NCBI RefSeq assembly: GCF_026283945.1 | Contig: NZ_JAPDPC010000003.1 | Location: 310,001 to 374,000, forward strand | Source: Dyella humicola | Lineage (GTDB): Bacteria; Pseudomonadota; Gammaproteobacteria; Xanthomonadales; Rhodanobacteraceae | Length of the DNA: 64,000 bases | Direction of reading: 5' to 3' | Shown: piece after piece, positions 43,415-53,230 of the stretch | Position numbering within the stretch: position 1 is the first letter of the stretch | Layout of the letters: each line of letters begins with the position of its first letter | Program-made: the position numbers and the translations under genes | The notes under the pieces: generated by a model | Told to the model about the DNA's origin: nothing | Databases searched by the model: none | The model's input: the letters and a program-made list of their open reading frames with translations, nothing else

Positions 43415-44875
43415 ATGGATCAGCTTTTCGCTTTCCCCCTAGAGATTCCGGCGCGCGGCCGCCTGCAGGCGCTGCACGGGCAGTTGCGTGCGGCCATCCT
43501 GGATGGGCGACTACGGGGCGGTCAGACCTTGCCTTCGACGCGCGCGCTGGCAGGTTCGCTGGGAGTGTCGCGCAATACCGTGGTATCGGCCTATGACCGG
43601 CTGCTCAGCGAGGGCTACGTCTCGGCGCGGCAGGGGGCGAGCCATGTGGTCGCCGATGTATTGAGCAGCCGCTCCGCCGCGCCGCATGCGCGGCCGGCGG
43701 GTGGTGATTCGCGGCTGCATCCGCGTTGGCGCGAAGCGACTCTGCCGCAGCCGCTCAGCGCAGCGATGCCGGCGCGTTACGACCTGCGCGTGGGCCTGCC
43801 CGACACCTCACGTTTTCCGTTCGAGATCTGGCGGCGGCTGTCCGCGCGAGCGCTGCGCACGTTGTCGCGCGCGCCTGCCATCTACGATGCGGCCGAAGGA
43901 CGCCTGTCACTGCGTGCCGCCATCGCCGGCCATATCTCGTTTACGCGCGCCGTGGCCTGCAGCGCGGACGACATCGTGGTGACCAGTGGTGCGCAGCAGG
44001 CGTTCGATCTGCTGGCGCGCGTGCTGGTGATACCAGGCCGCACGGTGGTCGCTGTGGAAGACCCGGGTTATCCGCCCTTGCGCGCCGCGTTTGAGGCGGC
44101 GGGCGCTCGCGTGGTGCCGGTGCCGGTCGATGCCGAAGGTCTCGTGGTGGAACGCATTCCCATCGAAGCGCGCGTGATCTACGTGACGCCCTCGCACCAG
44201 TTCCCGCTGGGCATGGTGATGTCGCCTGCGCGTCGCCTGGCGCTGCTGGCGTTTGCGCGACAGCATGGTGCGGTCGTGATTGAGGACGATTACGACGGCG
44301 AATTCCGCTACGGCGGTCGTCCGCTCGACGCTTTGCAGACGCTCGATCGCGATGGCGTGGTGTTCTACGTGGGCACTTTCTCCAAGAGTCTGTTTCCCGC
44401 GTTGCGCCTTGGCTACCTGGTAACGCCGCCGTGGGCGATGGCGGCCCTGGCTCGTGCGCGTCAGTTGAGTGATTGGCACAGCGATGTGCTCGCGCAGGAC
44501 ACGCTGGCCTTGTTCATAGCCGAAGGTCATCTCGCTCGGCACGTGCGCAAGATGCGGCGAATCTACGGCGAGCGTCGGGATGCCCTGCTCGATGCATTGT
44601 CACGCCAAGCGGGAAACGTGCTGCGGCCGCTGGCATCCGACGCGGGGCTGCATCTGGGGGCGACACTGTCCGCACCCATCAGGATCGATGCATTGATCGC
44701 TCACGCGGCGGAGCAGGGGCTGCGGATCGAATCGCTGCAGGATTACGCGATTGGCGATAGTGCACCAAGCGGCTTGGCCTTCGGCCTGGGCATGATGTCC
44801 GCGGCGCGCATCGAGGAGGCCGCGCGTCTGCTGGGCCGGCTGCTTCATGCGCACCGGGAAACGCATCGACCGTGA
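43415..44875 (+). CDS. MocR/PdxR-type GntR regulator with aminotransferase domain
   Basis: 486 residues. N-terminal winged helix of the GntR type (LHGQLRAAILDGRLRGGQTLPSTRALAGSLGVSRNTVVSAYDRL, quoted in part: TRALAGSLGVSRNTVVSAYD). A full fold-type I aminotransferase-like domain follows, with VTSGAQQAFDLLARVL, EDPGYPPLRAAFEAAG, EDDYDGEFRYGGRPL and the PLP-lysine region YVGTFSKSLFPALRLGYL. MocR proteins sense PLP or amino compounds. GTG at 43391 is possible, but the ATG at 43415 gives the family N-terminus. Likely regulates the divergent GST. Confidence 0.9.
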   Translation: MDQLFAFPLEIPARGRLQALHGQLRAAILDGRLRGGQTLPSTRALAGSLGVSRNTVVSAYDRLLSEGYVSARQGASHVVADVLSSRSAAPHARPAGGDSRLHPRWREATLPQPLSAAMPARYDLRVGLPDTSRFPFEIWRRLSARALRTLSRAPAIYDAAEGRLSLRAAIAGHISFTRAVACSADDIVVTSGAQQAFDLLARVLVIPGRTVVAVEDPGYPPLRAAFEAAGARVVPVPVDAEGLVVERIPIEARVIYVTPSHQFPLGMVMSPARRLALLAFARQHGAVVIEDDYDGEFRYGGRPLDALQTLDRDGVVFYVGTFSKSLFPALRLGYLVTPPWAMAALARARQLSDWHSDVLAQDTLALFIAEGHLARHVRKMRRIYGERRDALLDALSRQAGNVLRPLASDAGLHLGATLSAPIRIDALIAHAAEQGLRIESLQDYAIGDSAPSGLAFGLGMMSAARIEEAARLLGRLLHAHRETHRP

Positions 44876-44956
44876 CAAAGAGGCATCTGCTGCCTTGCTC
44901 GGCTTTCCTGATGAAAGACAGCTAGCCCAGAAGACCCATTGTGTCGCCGCAGTCAT

Positions 44957-44977
44957 CATGTATACGATGTATACATG
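44957..44977. promoter_or_regulatory. TetR operator overlapping the tetR-type start codon
   Basis: Perfect 9-bp arms CATGTATAC (44957-44965) and GTATACATG (44969-44977) around GAT. The right arm ends in the ATG start codon of the TetR-family gene. Such a palindrome in front of a TetR gene is the expected autoregulatory operator. Possible -35 TTGTGT (44939-44944) and -10 TATACG (44961-44966) would start transcription at about the ATG, meaning a leaderless mRNA. Confidence 0.85.
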
Positions 44978-45559
44978 ACTCGCTTGACCACCGCCGAGAA
45001 AATCCTCCGGGCCGCGCACAAGCTGTTCGATCGCGACGGCGCCGACGCCGTGACCATGCGCCGCGTCGCCGAGGCGGTGGGCATCACGCCTATGGCGATC
45101 TACCGTCACTTTGCCACCCGCGATGCGCTGCTGAAGCGGCTCTCCGACGACAGCTTCAATGCCGTCGCGCATGAGTGGGAAACGCGCCGCACACGGAATC
45201 CCGAGGTACTGAAGCGATTGATGGCACTGGCCGAGCCCTACCTGGATTACGCGCTGGCGCATCCGCATCTGTTCGACCACGCGTTTTCGGTGCGTCGCGA
45301 TGATGCGCGACGTTTTCCCGAGGACTTTCGCGCCGGCCATTCACCCACCTTCAATGTCTTGCTCCATGCCGTGGTTGAAGGCATGGCCCAGGGGGTGTTG
45401 AAACAGGACGACCCGCACGACGTTGCGATGGCCCTATGGGCACAGCAGCACGGTTTGATCGCGCTCTATCGCGCCGGGCGCTTCAGTTACGACGAAGTGC
45501 AGTTTCGTGCCTTCTACCTACAATCGCTGGGGAGGTTGTTCGATGGCATCAAGGCCTGA
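44975..45559 (+). CDS. TetR-family repressor
   Basis: 194 residues. N-terminal helix-turn-helix TRLTTAEKILRAAHKLFDRDGADAVTMRRVAEAVGITPMAIYRHFATRDALLKRL in standard TetR form (core: VAEAVGITPMAIYRHF). A helical ligand domain follows, with VEGMAQGVLKQDDPHDVAMALWAQQHGLIALYRAG. No Shine-Dalgarno sequence precedes the ATG; the operator palindrome occupies that place, so translation may be leaderless. The gene overlaps the Lnt-like gene by 17 bp, placing both under the same operator. Confidence 0.9.
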   Translation: MTRLTTAEKILRAAHKLFDRDGADAVTMRRVAEAVGITPMAIYRHFATRDALLKRLSDDSFNAVAHEWETRRTRNPEVLKRLMALAEPYLDYALAHPHLFDHAFSVRRDDARRFPEDFRAGHSPTFNVLLHAVVEGMAQGVLKQDDPHDVAMALWAQQHGLIALYRAGRFSYDEVQFRAFYLQSLGRLFDGIKA

Positions 45560-46973
45560 TCGAAGCGCACCGCTGACGTCGTTGGCGGCAACGGCGCTGA
45601 CGGCGCTAGGCTGGTGGTTCGGCACGGGCGTACAACCACGATGGTGGTTGACCTGGCTCGCGCTACTACCGCTGCTATGGCTTGCCCCTCGGGTTCGCGC
45701 ACGCTGGACAGCGCTGGCGGCCTTTCTGGCGATCGCAATCGGTGGGTTCAATCAGTGGGATTATTTGCACGAGTATATCGGCTTGCCCGTGCCGATCATC
45801 GTGTATGTCATCGCCATGCCCGCCCTGGTGATGATGTTATGCGTGCTGTTGTTCCGACGCTTGCTCCTGCGTGGCCGTCATCTTGCGGCGGCCTTGGCGC
45901 TGCCAACGGCATGGGTGGCCGCCGAATACATCAACAGTCTGACGTCGCCGCATGGCACGTTCGGCAGCCTTGCCTACACGCAGATGAACGCCCTTCCGAT
46001 CATCCAGGTCGCCGCCCTGGCAGGCATCTGGGGTATCAGCTTCCTCGTGTTGTTGTTGCCGGCCGCCATCGCCACACAACTGGCACCGCAAGCCGCGAAG
46101 CGTCACCGCCTTCCGGTGGCCGCGACGGCCGCAGTGCTGATCATCGCCAGCATCGCCTACGGCAGCTGGCGCTTGCAGGCACCGGCGGTGGCGACGATGC
46201 GCATCGGCCTGGTCTCGCTGGAGAAGCCGATCCGACCCGCCTTGGGTGATGCGGATGGCCAGGCACTGGAAGCGCGCTACATCGATGCGATCAGTCGGCT
46301 CGCGAACGCTGGCGCGCAGGCCGTCCTGATCCCGGAAACATCCTTTGCCACGTCCGAGACGACCGTGCCGGCCTTCGCGGCACTGGCGAGGCAACACGCG
46401 GTAGCCGTGGGCGTCGGTATCGATTTCAAGGGTGATCCACGCGCTGAACGCAATATGCTGATGGTGCTCCCATCCAGCGCCACGGCGCCGGCTGCCTACA
46501 ACAAACGTCATCTGATCCCTGGTTTTGAACGCCATTACACGCCGGGCGACAGCTACACCCTGCTCGCCGGCACGCCGCGGATCGGACTGGCGGTGTGCAA
46601 GGACATGGATTTCCACGATATCGGCCGCGCCTACGCAGCGCGCCATGCGCAACTGTTGCTGGTGCCCGCGTGGGACTTCAGCATCGACGGCTGGCTGCAT
46701 AGCCGCATGGCGATCATGCGTGGCGTGGAAAGTGGATTCGCCATCGCGCGGGCGGCCCGCTCCGGCCGACTGACTTTAAGCGATGATCGCGGTCGCGTCG
46801 TGGCCGAGGCTTCCAGCGAAGAGCATGACGCCGACGTGGTAGGCGATCTCCCGTTACGCGACACGCGCACGCTGTATGCGCGATGGGGTGACTGGTTCGC
46901 GTGGCTCAGCCTGATCGCGTTGACGGCGTGGCTGGCGCTGGCCTTCCTGCCACGCGGCGCAGGCGATCGCTAG
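45543..46973 (+). CDS. Apolipoprotein N-acyltransferase-like nitrilase membrane protein (second Lnt-type)
   Basis: 476 residues. About six N-terminal transmembrane helices (residues 10-205), a periplasmic carbon-nitrogen-hydrolase domain (about 218-450), and a final helix (WLSLIALTAWLALAFL). The catalytic triad can be placed: E265 in VLIPETSFAT, K321 in YNKRHLIPGFE, C352 in GLAVCKDMDFHD. Genuine Lnt has Glu-Lys-Cys with CYE after the nucleophile; here it is CKD. True Lnt transfers an acyl chain to lipoproteins. This copy is coupled to a TetR repressor, so it is probably an inducible paralogue acting on another acceptor. Start at 45543 with GGGGAGG upstream. Confidence 0.85.
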   Translation: MASRPDRSAPLTSLAATALTALGWWFGTGVQPRWWLTWLALLPLLWLAPRVRARWTALAAFLAIAIGGFNQWDYLHEYIGLPVPIIVYVIAMPALVMMLCVLLFRRLLLRGRHLAAALALPTAWVAAEYINSLTSPHGTFGSLAYTQMNALPIIQVAALAGIWGISFLVLLLPAAIATQLAPQAAKRHRLPVAATAAVLIIASIAYGSWRLQAPAVATMRIGLVSLEKPIRPALGDADGQALEARYIDAISRLANAGAQAVLIPETSFATSETTVPAFAALARQHAVAVGVGIDFKGDPRAERNMLMVLPSSATAPAAYNKRHLIPGFERHYTPGDSYTLLAGTPRIGLAVCKDMDFHDIGRAYAARHAQLLLVPAWDFSIDGWLHSRMAIMRGVESGFAIARAARSGRLTLSDDRGRVVAEASSEEHDADVVGDLPLRDTRTLYARWGDWFAWLSLIALTAWLALAFLPRGAGDR

Positions 46974-47118
46974 AAGCGTTTCCGTTCGAGGCCTGGCGGA
47001 GGTTTCCATCCGCACACCTCGCACGCGAGAATTTGCACGGCGGCACCTCGTGCCCCGACTTGAACTACGGGCGCAGCGAAGCGCACCGGTATCTGGAGGT
47101 TTGGTGGAAGGTAAGACG

Positions 47119-47502
47119 TTGGAATCAAATGCGCGGCGCTCACGGCGCTGGAAGAGTCTCGGTCGGGTCGCGCTGGTGCTGCTCAGCATCGGCTTGGCGA
47201 CCAGTGCCACGGCCGCGGCTGCGAGCAAGCCCTTGAGGCACGCCGTGCAGGTCGGCTCGTATCGCGTGGAACGCGACGTAACACCTGGTCGCAACAAGGT
47301 GGTGGGAACGTTGACCAACGTGAGCCGGGCGCGGATCCACGCCACCCGGGTCAGCTTCCGGCTGTTCGATGCGAAAGGGCGTGCCATTGGGCGCGCAGTT
47401 GACGAGGTGCACGACCTGGAACCCGGACAGACATGGAAATTCCACGCCCGTGCGCGTGGAAATGTAAGCCGGGCCCACCTGTTGCGCGTCGAGACTGAGT
47501 AG
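47119..47502 (+). CDS. Secreted FxLYD-like small protein
   Basis: About 127 residues. A basic N-terminus and hydrophobic segment (LGRVALVLLSIGLATSATAAA) form a signal peptide. The rest is a beta-sandwich-like domain: VVGTLTNVSRARIHATRVSFRLFDAKGRAIGRAVDEV then LEPGQTWKFHARARG, the FxLYD pattern (NVSR...VxFRLFDxxG) found in many secreted proteins of unknown role. The start is uncertain: TTG at 47119 has GGAAGGT at good spacing; GTG at 47104 has GGAGGT only three bases away. Low-to-moderate confidence on the start, better on the domain. Confidence 0.65.
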   Translation: MESNARRSRRWKSLGRVALVLLSIGLATSATAAAASKPLRHAVQVGSYRVERDVTPGRNKVVGTLTNVSRARIHATRVSFRLFDAKGRAIGRAVDEVHDLEPGQTWKFHARARGNVSRAHLLRVETE

Positions 47503-47598
47503 CATCCGTGCGGGGGCCGCTCGTCGCTTTTGGTCGAAAAGTGGTATGGCCGCCCAGACGATGGGAATCGTCCGCGTTCGATCCAAAACGAGCTCATC

Positions 47599-48147
47599 TC
47601 AAACGAGTGCCCGTGGCCTCTTGGGCCCTTGTTGACGAGCTGTTTTTTTCGACGTGCCCACGCCGGGTTCGGAAGAAAGTTTCTGTCGCATGCGCTCGTA
47701 AATGGTTGCTTTCTGCAGGGCGCGATCCAGCCGATCAAGGGCCTCGACGACATTGCCGGCTTCGGCATTAAGTTCAATGGAGATCGCGTTGAGCGCTTCC
47801 CAGAGCGGCTCGAGGCGACGAACTAGTTTCTTGCCAAGCGGTGATAGGCGGAGCCGGCGACTACGGGCATCGACCGGGTCAACGTCTGAGCGCACCAGGC
47901 CGGACTCCTCGAGCGAGCGACGCGTTTGGCTCACTGATGAATGACGAATGCCGAGATAGCTTGCCAATTCGCTGACGGATAACGAACCGTGCAGGGCCAG
48001 TTGTTCCAGAATCCCCACCCAGCGTTGCTGAAAGTCGATGCCGAGTTCGACGTAGATTCTCCCCGCATCCTCGTCAATGACTTCCGAGAGTCGCCGCAGC
48101 CGTGCGCCGATAGCTGCTGGCCCGAACCTGGATGTGGCATCAGTCAT
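47599..48147 (-). CDS. MarR-family regulator
   Basis: 182 residues. Winged helix with LALHGSLSVSELASYLGIRHSSVSQTRRSLEESGLV followed by the wing DPVDARSRRLRLSPLGKKLV (core SELASYLGIRHSSVSQTRRS). Helices for dimerisation flank it, and the C-terminal tail is basic (KKTARQQGPKRPRALV). Likely a repressor of the divergent S41 peptidase gene and itself. The ATG at 48147 is chosen because the longer frame would read through the operator region. Confidence 0.88.
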   Translation of the reverse strand: MTDATSRFGPAAIGARLRRLSEVIDEDAGRIYVELGIDFQQRWVGILEQLALHGSLSVSELASYLGIRHSSVSQTRRSLEESGLVRSDVDPVDARSRRLRLSPLGKKLVRRLEPLWEALNAISIELNAEAGNVVEALDRLDRALQKATIYERMRQKLSSEPGVGTSKKTARQQGPKRPRALV

Positions 48148-48177
48148 GGGTGGAATCTCGCTGGTTGCCGTTGAACA

Positions 48178-48195
48178 TATGTAGGTGCCTACATA
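48178..48195. promoter_or_regulatory. MarR operator between divergent genes
   Basis: Perfect 8-bp arms TATGTAGG (48178-48185) and CCTACATA (48188-48195) around TG, an 18-bp palindrome 31 bp upstream of the MarR gene start and about 38 bp before the peptidase start. Size and position are typical for MarR sites. Confidence 0.85.
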
Positions 48196-48232
48196 ATATG
48201 TCTGCCTAACGACGATGAAAAGGCAGGCCGAT

Positions 48233-49738
48233 ATGCGAAGGGGATGGCTGGAAGCGCTTCTCGTAGGCTTGTTGACCGTGGCGGGCGGGGTTTCGGCCCA
48301 AGAGGCCAATCAGGCAGGCGATCATGCCGCCGACAAGGATCGGCTATACACGCCCGCACAGCTTCGCGCTGATTTCGAGCACATGGTCCGCGGGCTTCAC
48401 TCTGCTCACGTCGACCTGTACGCATTTACGTCCAAGCGGGCGCTGGATCAGCGCCACAGGCAGCTGTACGCGCAATTGAATCAGCCTTTGACCCTGCTTC
48501 AGGCGAAAACCCAGTTCGAACTTTTTGCCGCCGACGTACATATGGGCCATACCCGTATCGACTCGCCGGCATCCGATTGGCGGAAGTTCCGCGCGGGTGG
48601 CGGCAAGGGGTTCCCGCTCGAGATTCGCATCGTGGAAGGGCGCGTCTATGTTGGCGCGAACCTCAGTGGTGTGGACGCGATCAAGCCAGGAGACGAAATT
48701 ACTAGTATTGACGGGCAGAGCGTCCAGCAATGGCTGAAGCGTACGGAGCAACATGTCTCGGCCGAGACAAGTTATATGGCGGACTCCCTGATGGAGTACG
48801 ACTTCGCGATTTACTTATGGATCGAGCTCGGCCCCGTCGATGGGTTTGACGTGGTGATTAAGCGTGACGGATCGAAACCGCAAAGCGTGCGCGTACCGGC
48901 GCGTACCAGTACGCAGATGGAAGCGTCTCGCGCACAGCAGCCACCGTCCCTGGATCTCGAAACACCGCTTCGTATGGCGAAGATGCTTGACGACCACGTG
49001 GCTTATCTCCGGCCAGGACCGTTCTATAACGTGGAGGCGAAGACCGAGGCCGAGAGTTGGGATGTTTCGGCATTCCAGCGGTTCATCGATCAGTCGTTCG
49101 AGAGTTTCCTGGATGCTCGTACGGATAGTGTCATTATCGATTTGCGTGGCAATCCCGGCGGAGACAATCTTTTCAGCGACGTCATGGTGTCCTGGTTCGC
49201 GACCCGCCCATTTCGATTCGCCTCGCAGTTCAAAATAAGGGTCAGTGAGGAATCCACCGCCGCCAATGCGGATCGGATTGCGAACGACGCGGAGGCGGCA
49301 GGCCCCATCTCGCGCAAGTTTGCGGAGATCTATGCGCGATCCAAGGTGGGTGATGTCGTCGACTTCGATATTCCACTTGCCTATCCTCGTGAAGGCCGGC
49401 GCTTCGCCGGAAAGGTGTTCGTGCTGGTCGACGGGCATTCCTATTCGAACGCCGTGTCCGTCGCCGCGCTCGTGCAGGACTACCAGTTTGGCGTCGTGCT
49501 GGGCGAAGCCACCTCCGATATGGCGACTACCTACGGTGCCATGGAGCAGTTCAAGCTGCCCTATACCGGGCTGTCCGTTGGCTATCCCAAGGCAAGAATA
49601 GTTCGGCCCAACGGCGATCTCAGCGCCAAGGGCGTGACGCCGGACCTGCCCATCCGCATGCCGGTCATCCAGACACCGGCCGATGAAGTTCTGCAGCAGG
49701 CTGCAGCGATCGCACGAGGGAGCCGGCAGGGAGGATGA
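48233..49738 (+). CDS. S41-family peptidase (tail-specific protease-like)
   Basis: 501 residues. Signal peptide RRGWLEALLVGLLTVAGGVSAQ. An N-terminal helical part with HMVRGLHSAHVDLYAF is followed by a PDZ-like segment (VYVGANLSGVDAIKPGDEITSIDGQSV) and the S41 core with SVIIDLRGNPGGDNLFSD, then GKVFVLVDGHSYSNAVSVAALVQDY. The nucleophile Ser belongs to the GHSYSN stretch. LGEATSDMATTYGAM and a C-terminal PDLPI motif follow. Likely periplasmic; cleaves unknown substrate. The ATG at 48233 is preferred over 48215 because AGGCAGG precedes it. MarR control is inferred from the palindrome. Confidence 0.85.
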   Translation: MRRGWLEALLVGLLTVAGGVSAQEANQAGDHAADKDRLYTPAQLRADFEHMVRGLHSAHVDLYAFTSKRALDQRHRQLYAQLNQPLTLLQAKTQFELFAADVHMGHTRIDSPASDWRKFRAGGGKGFPLEIRIVEGRVYVGANLSGVDAIKPGDEITSIDGQSVQQWLKRTEQHVSAETSYMADSLMEYDFAIYLWIELGPVDGFDVVIKRDGSKPQSVRVPARTSTQMEASRAQQPPSLDLETPLRMAKMLDDHVAYLRPGPFYNVEAKTEAESWDVSAFQRFIDQSFESFLDARTDSVIIDLRGNPGGDNLFSDVMVSWFATRPFRFASQFKIRVSEESTAANADRIANDAEAAGPISRKFAEIYARSKVGDVVDFDIPLAYPREGRRFAGKVFVLVDGHSYSNAVSVAALVQDYQFGVVLGEATSDMATTYGAMEQFKLPYTGLSVGYPKARIVRPNGDLSAKGVTPDLPIRMPVIQTPADEVLQQAAAIARGSRQGG

Positions 49739-49809
49739 CCTTGCACGTGCGGCGCGACCGCACCAGCGACCTTCACTGAGCCGACCGGCGATGGCGCAGG
49801 ACGTTCTGG

Positions 49810-50130
49810 TCAGCTCACGCTCGTGCGTACCCAATCCAGATAAGCGGCGTGACCTTGCGTTACCGGCACGGCGATCAGTTCCGGCACTTCATACGGATGC
49901 AGGGCCAACACCCGCTCCTTGAGGGCGGCAAAGCGGCTTTCGGTGGTCTTGATCAGCAGCAATACCTCGCTGTCGGTGATCACCTTGCCGTGCCAGCGAT
50001 AGGTGGAGCTGATGGCGGGCAGGCCGCTCACGCAGGCGGCCAGGCTTTCGCCCACCAGGGCATCGGCCAGGGTTTGCGCGCTGGCGGCGTCGGGGCAGGT
50101 GCAGTAGCAGAGCAGGACGGGGTCGGACAT
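49810..50130 (-). CDS. cutA: Divalent-cation tolerance protein CutA
   Basis: 106 residues. VLLCYCTCPDAASAQTLADALVGESLAACVSGLPAISSTYRWHGKVITDSEVLLLIKTTESRF in the canonical CutA order (key pieces: LVGESLAACVSGLP, YRWHGKV, ALHPYEVPELIAVPV). CutA1 is a small trimeric PII-like protein linked to copper tolerance. The stop of the aldolase overlaps its ATG (TGATG), so the two are coupled. A longer open frame on this strand up to 50958 is not real. Confidence 0.95.
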   Translation of the reverse strand: MSDPVLLCYCTCPDAASAQTLADALVGESLAACVSGLPAISSTYRWHGKVITDSEVLLLIKTTESRFAALKERVLALHPYEVPELIAVPVTQGHAAYLDWVRTSVS

Positions 50131-50780
50131 CAGGGCTTCGCCGCCATCAGGCCGTAGTTGGCGAATTTTTCGAGGACCTGGGTGACCTCGTTGTCCGTCA
50201 GCATCACCGGCTTGCCGAGCTGCAGCGCCAGGGCGTATTGCCTGGCCAGGGTTTCGACCTCGATGGCCCGCCACATCGCCTGTGCCAGGGTGCCGCCAGT
50301 GGCAATCATGCCGTGGTTGGCCATCAGGCAGGCCAGGCGGCCTTCCAGTGCCTGAACTACCGCGTCGGAGAGAGCTTGGGTGCCGTAGGTGTGGTAGTCC
50401 GCGCAGCGGATCGAGTCCCCGCCACCCACCGCGATCATGTAGTGGGCCGCCGGAATATCCATACGACACATGGCCAGCGCGGTGCTGTAGGGCGGGTGCA
50501 CGTGAACTACGGCCTGGACGTCGGGGCGCGCGGCATAGATGTCGCGGTGGAAGCGCCATTCGCTCGATGGCCGTAGCGGCGGGTCCCAGTGGCCCGCCAT
50601 GTCGACCTGGACGACCCCGGCCGGAGTGATCTCCTCGTAGGGGGTGCCGCTCGGGGTAATCAGGAAGCCGGTTCCACAGCGGATGCTGAGGTTGCCCGAG
50701 GTGCCCTGGCTCAGGCCGGATGCGGCCAGTTTCGCCCCTTGGGCGACGATGTCCTTGCGTAGCGTCAGCTCGTCGCTCAC
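50130..50780 (-). CDS. Class II aldolase, FucA-like
   Basis: 216 residues. It closely follows the L-fuculose-phosphate aldolase pattern: GLSQGTSGNLSIRCGTGFLITPSG with phosphate loop, catalytic Glu in PSSEWRFHRDIYAARPD, zinc-binding HVHPPYS and the third His in LMANHGMIATGG. Members cleave sugar phosphates to dihydroxyacetone phosphate and an aldehyde using zinc. No fucose genes are nearby, so the true substrate may differ (for example a methylthioribulose-phosphate or other pentulose-phosphate). Overlaps cutA by one base. Confidence 0.88.
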   Translation of the reverse strand: MSDELTLRKDIVAQGAKLAASGLSQGTSGNLSIRCGTGFLITPSGTPYEEITPAGVVQVDMAGHWDPPLRPSSEWRFHRDIYAARPDVQAVVHVHPPYSTALAMCRMDIPAAHYMIAVGGGDSIRCADYHTYGTQALSDAVVQALEGRLACLMANHGMIATGGTLAQAMWRAIEVETLARQYALALQLGKPVMLTDNEVTQVLEKFANYGLMAAKP

Positions 50781-50924
50781 AGCGGTCGATGGCCTGGAGG
50801 GTGCTTGAGACCACCATCGTCGTCGCTCCCGGATGCCTTGTCGATGGCCCCCGCAGGCAGGTCAGCCCTTGAAAGGCCTGCCCGGCCCCCCCATTGGGAG
50901 ATGCAGCCACCGGACCGGCGCCTC

Positions 50925-50952
50925 TTGCATGGGGGCTTTGCGTCGTTAGAAT
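50925..50952 (+). promoter_or_regulatory. Sigma-70 promoter of groESL
   Basis: -35 TTGCAT (50925-50930), 16-bp spacer, -10 TAGAAT (50947-50952). The -10 abuts the CIRCE element, so transcription starts inside it, allowing HrcA repression. Confidence 0.85.
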
Positions 50953-50978
50953 TAGCACTCACCTCCGGGGAGTGCTAA
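50952..50978 (+). promoter_or_regulatory. CIRCE element (HrcA operator)
   Basis: Exact consensus TTAGCACTC (50952-50960), nine-base spacer, GAGTGCTAA (50970-50978), upstream of groES. HrcA itself is not in the window. Heat-shock control of groESL by HrcA is well established for Xanthomonadales. Confidence 0.98.
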
Positions 50979-51050
50979 CAAGCGCCAGCACAGGCGTCGC
51001 TCCGGGGTCCAAATTCTGTTCAACCCATCCAACCAAGCTGGAGCCCACCC

Positions 51051-51344
51051 ATGAGCAAACTGCGTCCGCTGCACGATCGCGTCATCGTCAAGCGTCTCGA
51101 AGAAGAGCGCGTCTCCGCTGGCGGCATCGTCATTCCTGACAGCGCCACCGAAAAGCCGACCCGCGGCAAGGTCATCGCTGCCGGTACCGGCCGCATCCTG
51201 GACGACGGCAACGTGCGCCCGATGTCGCTGAAGGAAGGCGACGTGGTGCTGTTCGGCAAGTACGCCGGCCAGGAAATCAAGATCGACGGCGAAGAGCTGG
51301 TCTTCCTGAAGGAAGACGACATCGTTGCGGTTATCGAAGGCTGA
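51051..51344 (+). CDS. groES: Co-chaperonin GroES
   Basis: 97 residues. [33 protein letters not shown] with the mobile loop, then [34 protein letters not shown]. Caps the GroEL folding chamber. The leader of about 90 bases starts inside CIRCE. groEL follows after 96 bp. Confidence 0.99.
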   Translation: MSKLRPLHDRVIVKRLEEERVSAGGIVIPDSATEKPTRGKVIAAGTGRILDDGNVRPMSLKEGDVVLFGKYAGQEIKIDGEELVFLKEDDIVAVIEG

Positions 51345-51428
51345 TCTGTTCGACGGGGTGTTAGCGCGATAGCCGCGCTTTGTAGCAGTCCCGTCGCCAG
51401 CGTTCCCATTCCTATTCAAAAATTTTGA

Positions 51429-53087
<1,659 letters not shown>

Positions 53088-53114
53088 GTCCGGCCCTCAA
53101 GCCTGCACGTTGAG

Positions 53115-53145
53115 AAAACCCCGCCTTGTGCGGGGTTTTCTTTTA
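53115..53145 (+). terminator. groESL terminator
   Basis: 10-bp stem AAAACCCCGC (53115-53124) and GCGGGGTTTT (53130-53139), loop CTTGT, then CTTTTA. Rho-independent, possibly bidirectional. Confidence 0.95.
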
Positions 53146-53230
53146 TGGCGAATTTTTTTGTCCATCCATTTCCGTTTTCGGCGCCCCGCACGTCGTAGAG
53201 AGGTCACAGCCACTACGCGGATCGCGCGCC

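Noticed and set aside
49810-50958. A 382-codon frame covering cutA and the aldolase
   Set aside because: Only its last 106 codons are cutA; the earlier part is an out-of-frame reading of the aldolase gene, whose own frame is clearly FucA-like.
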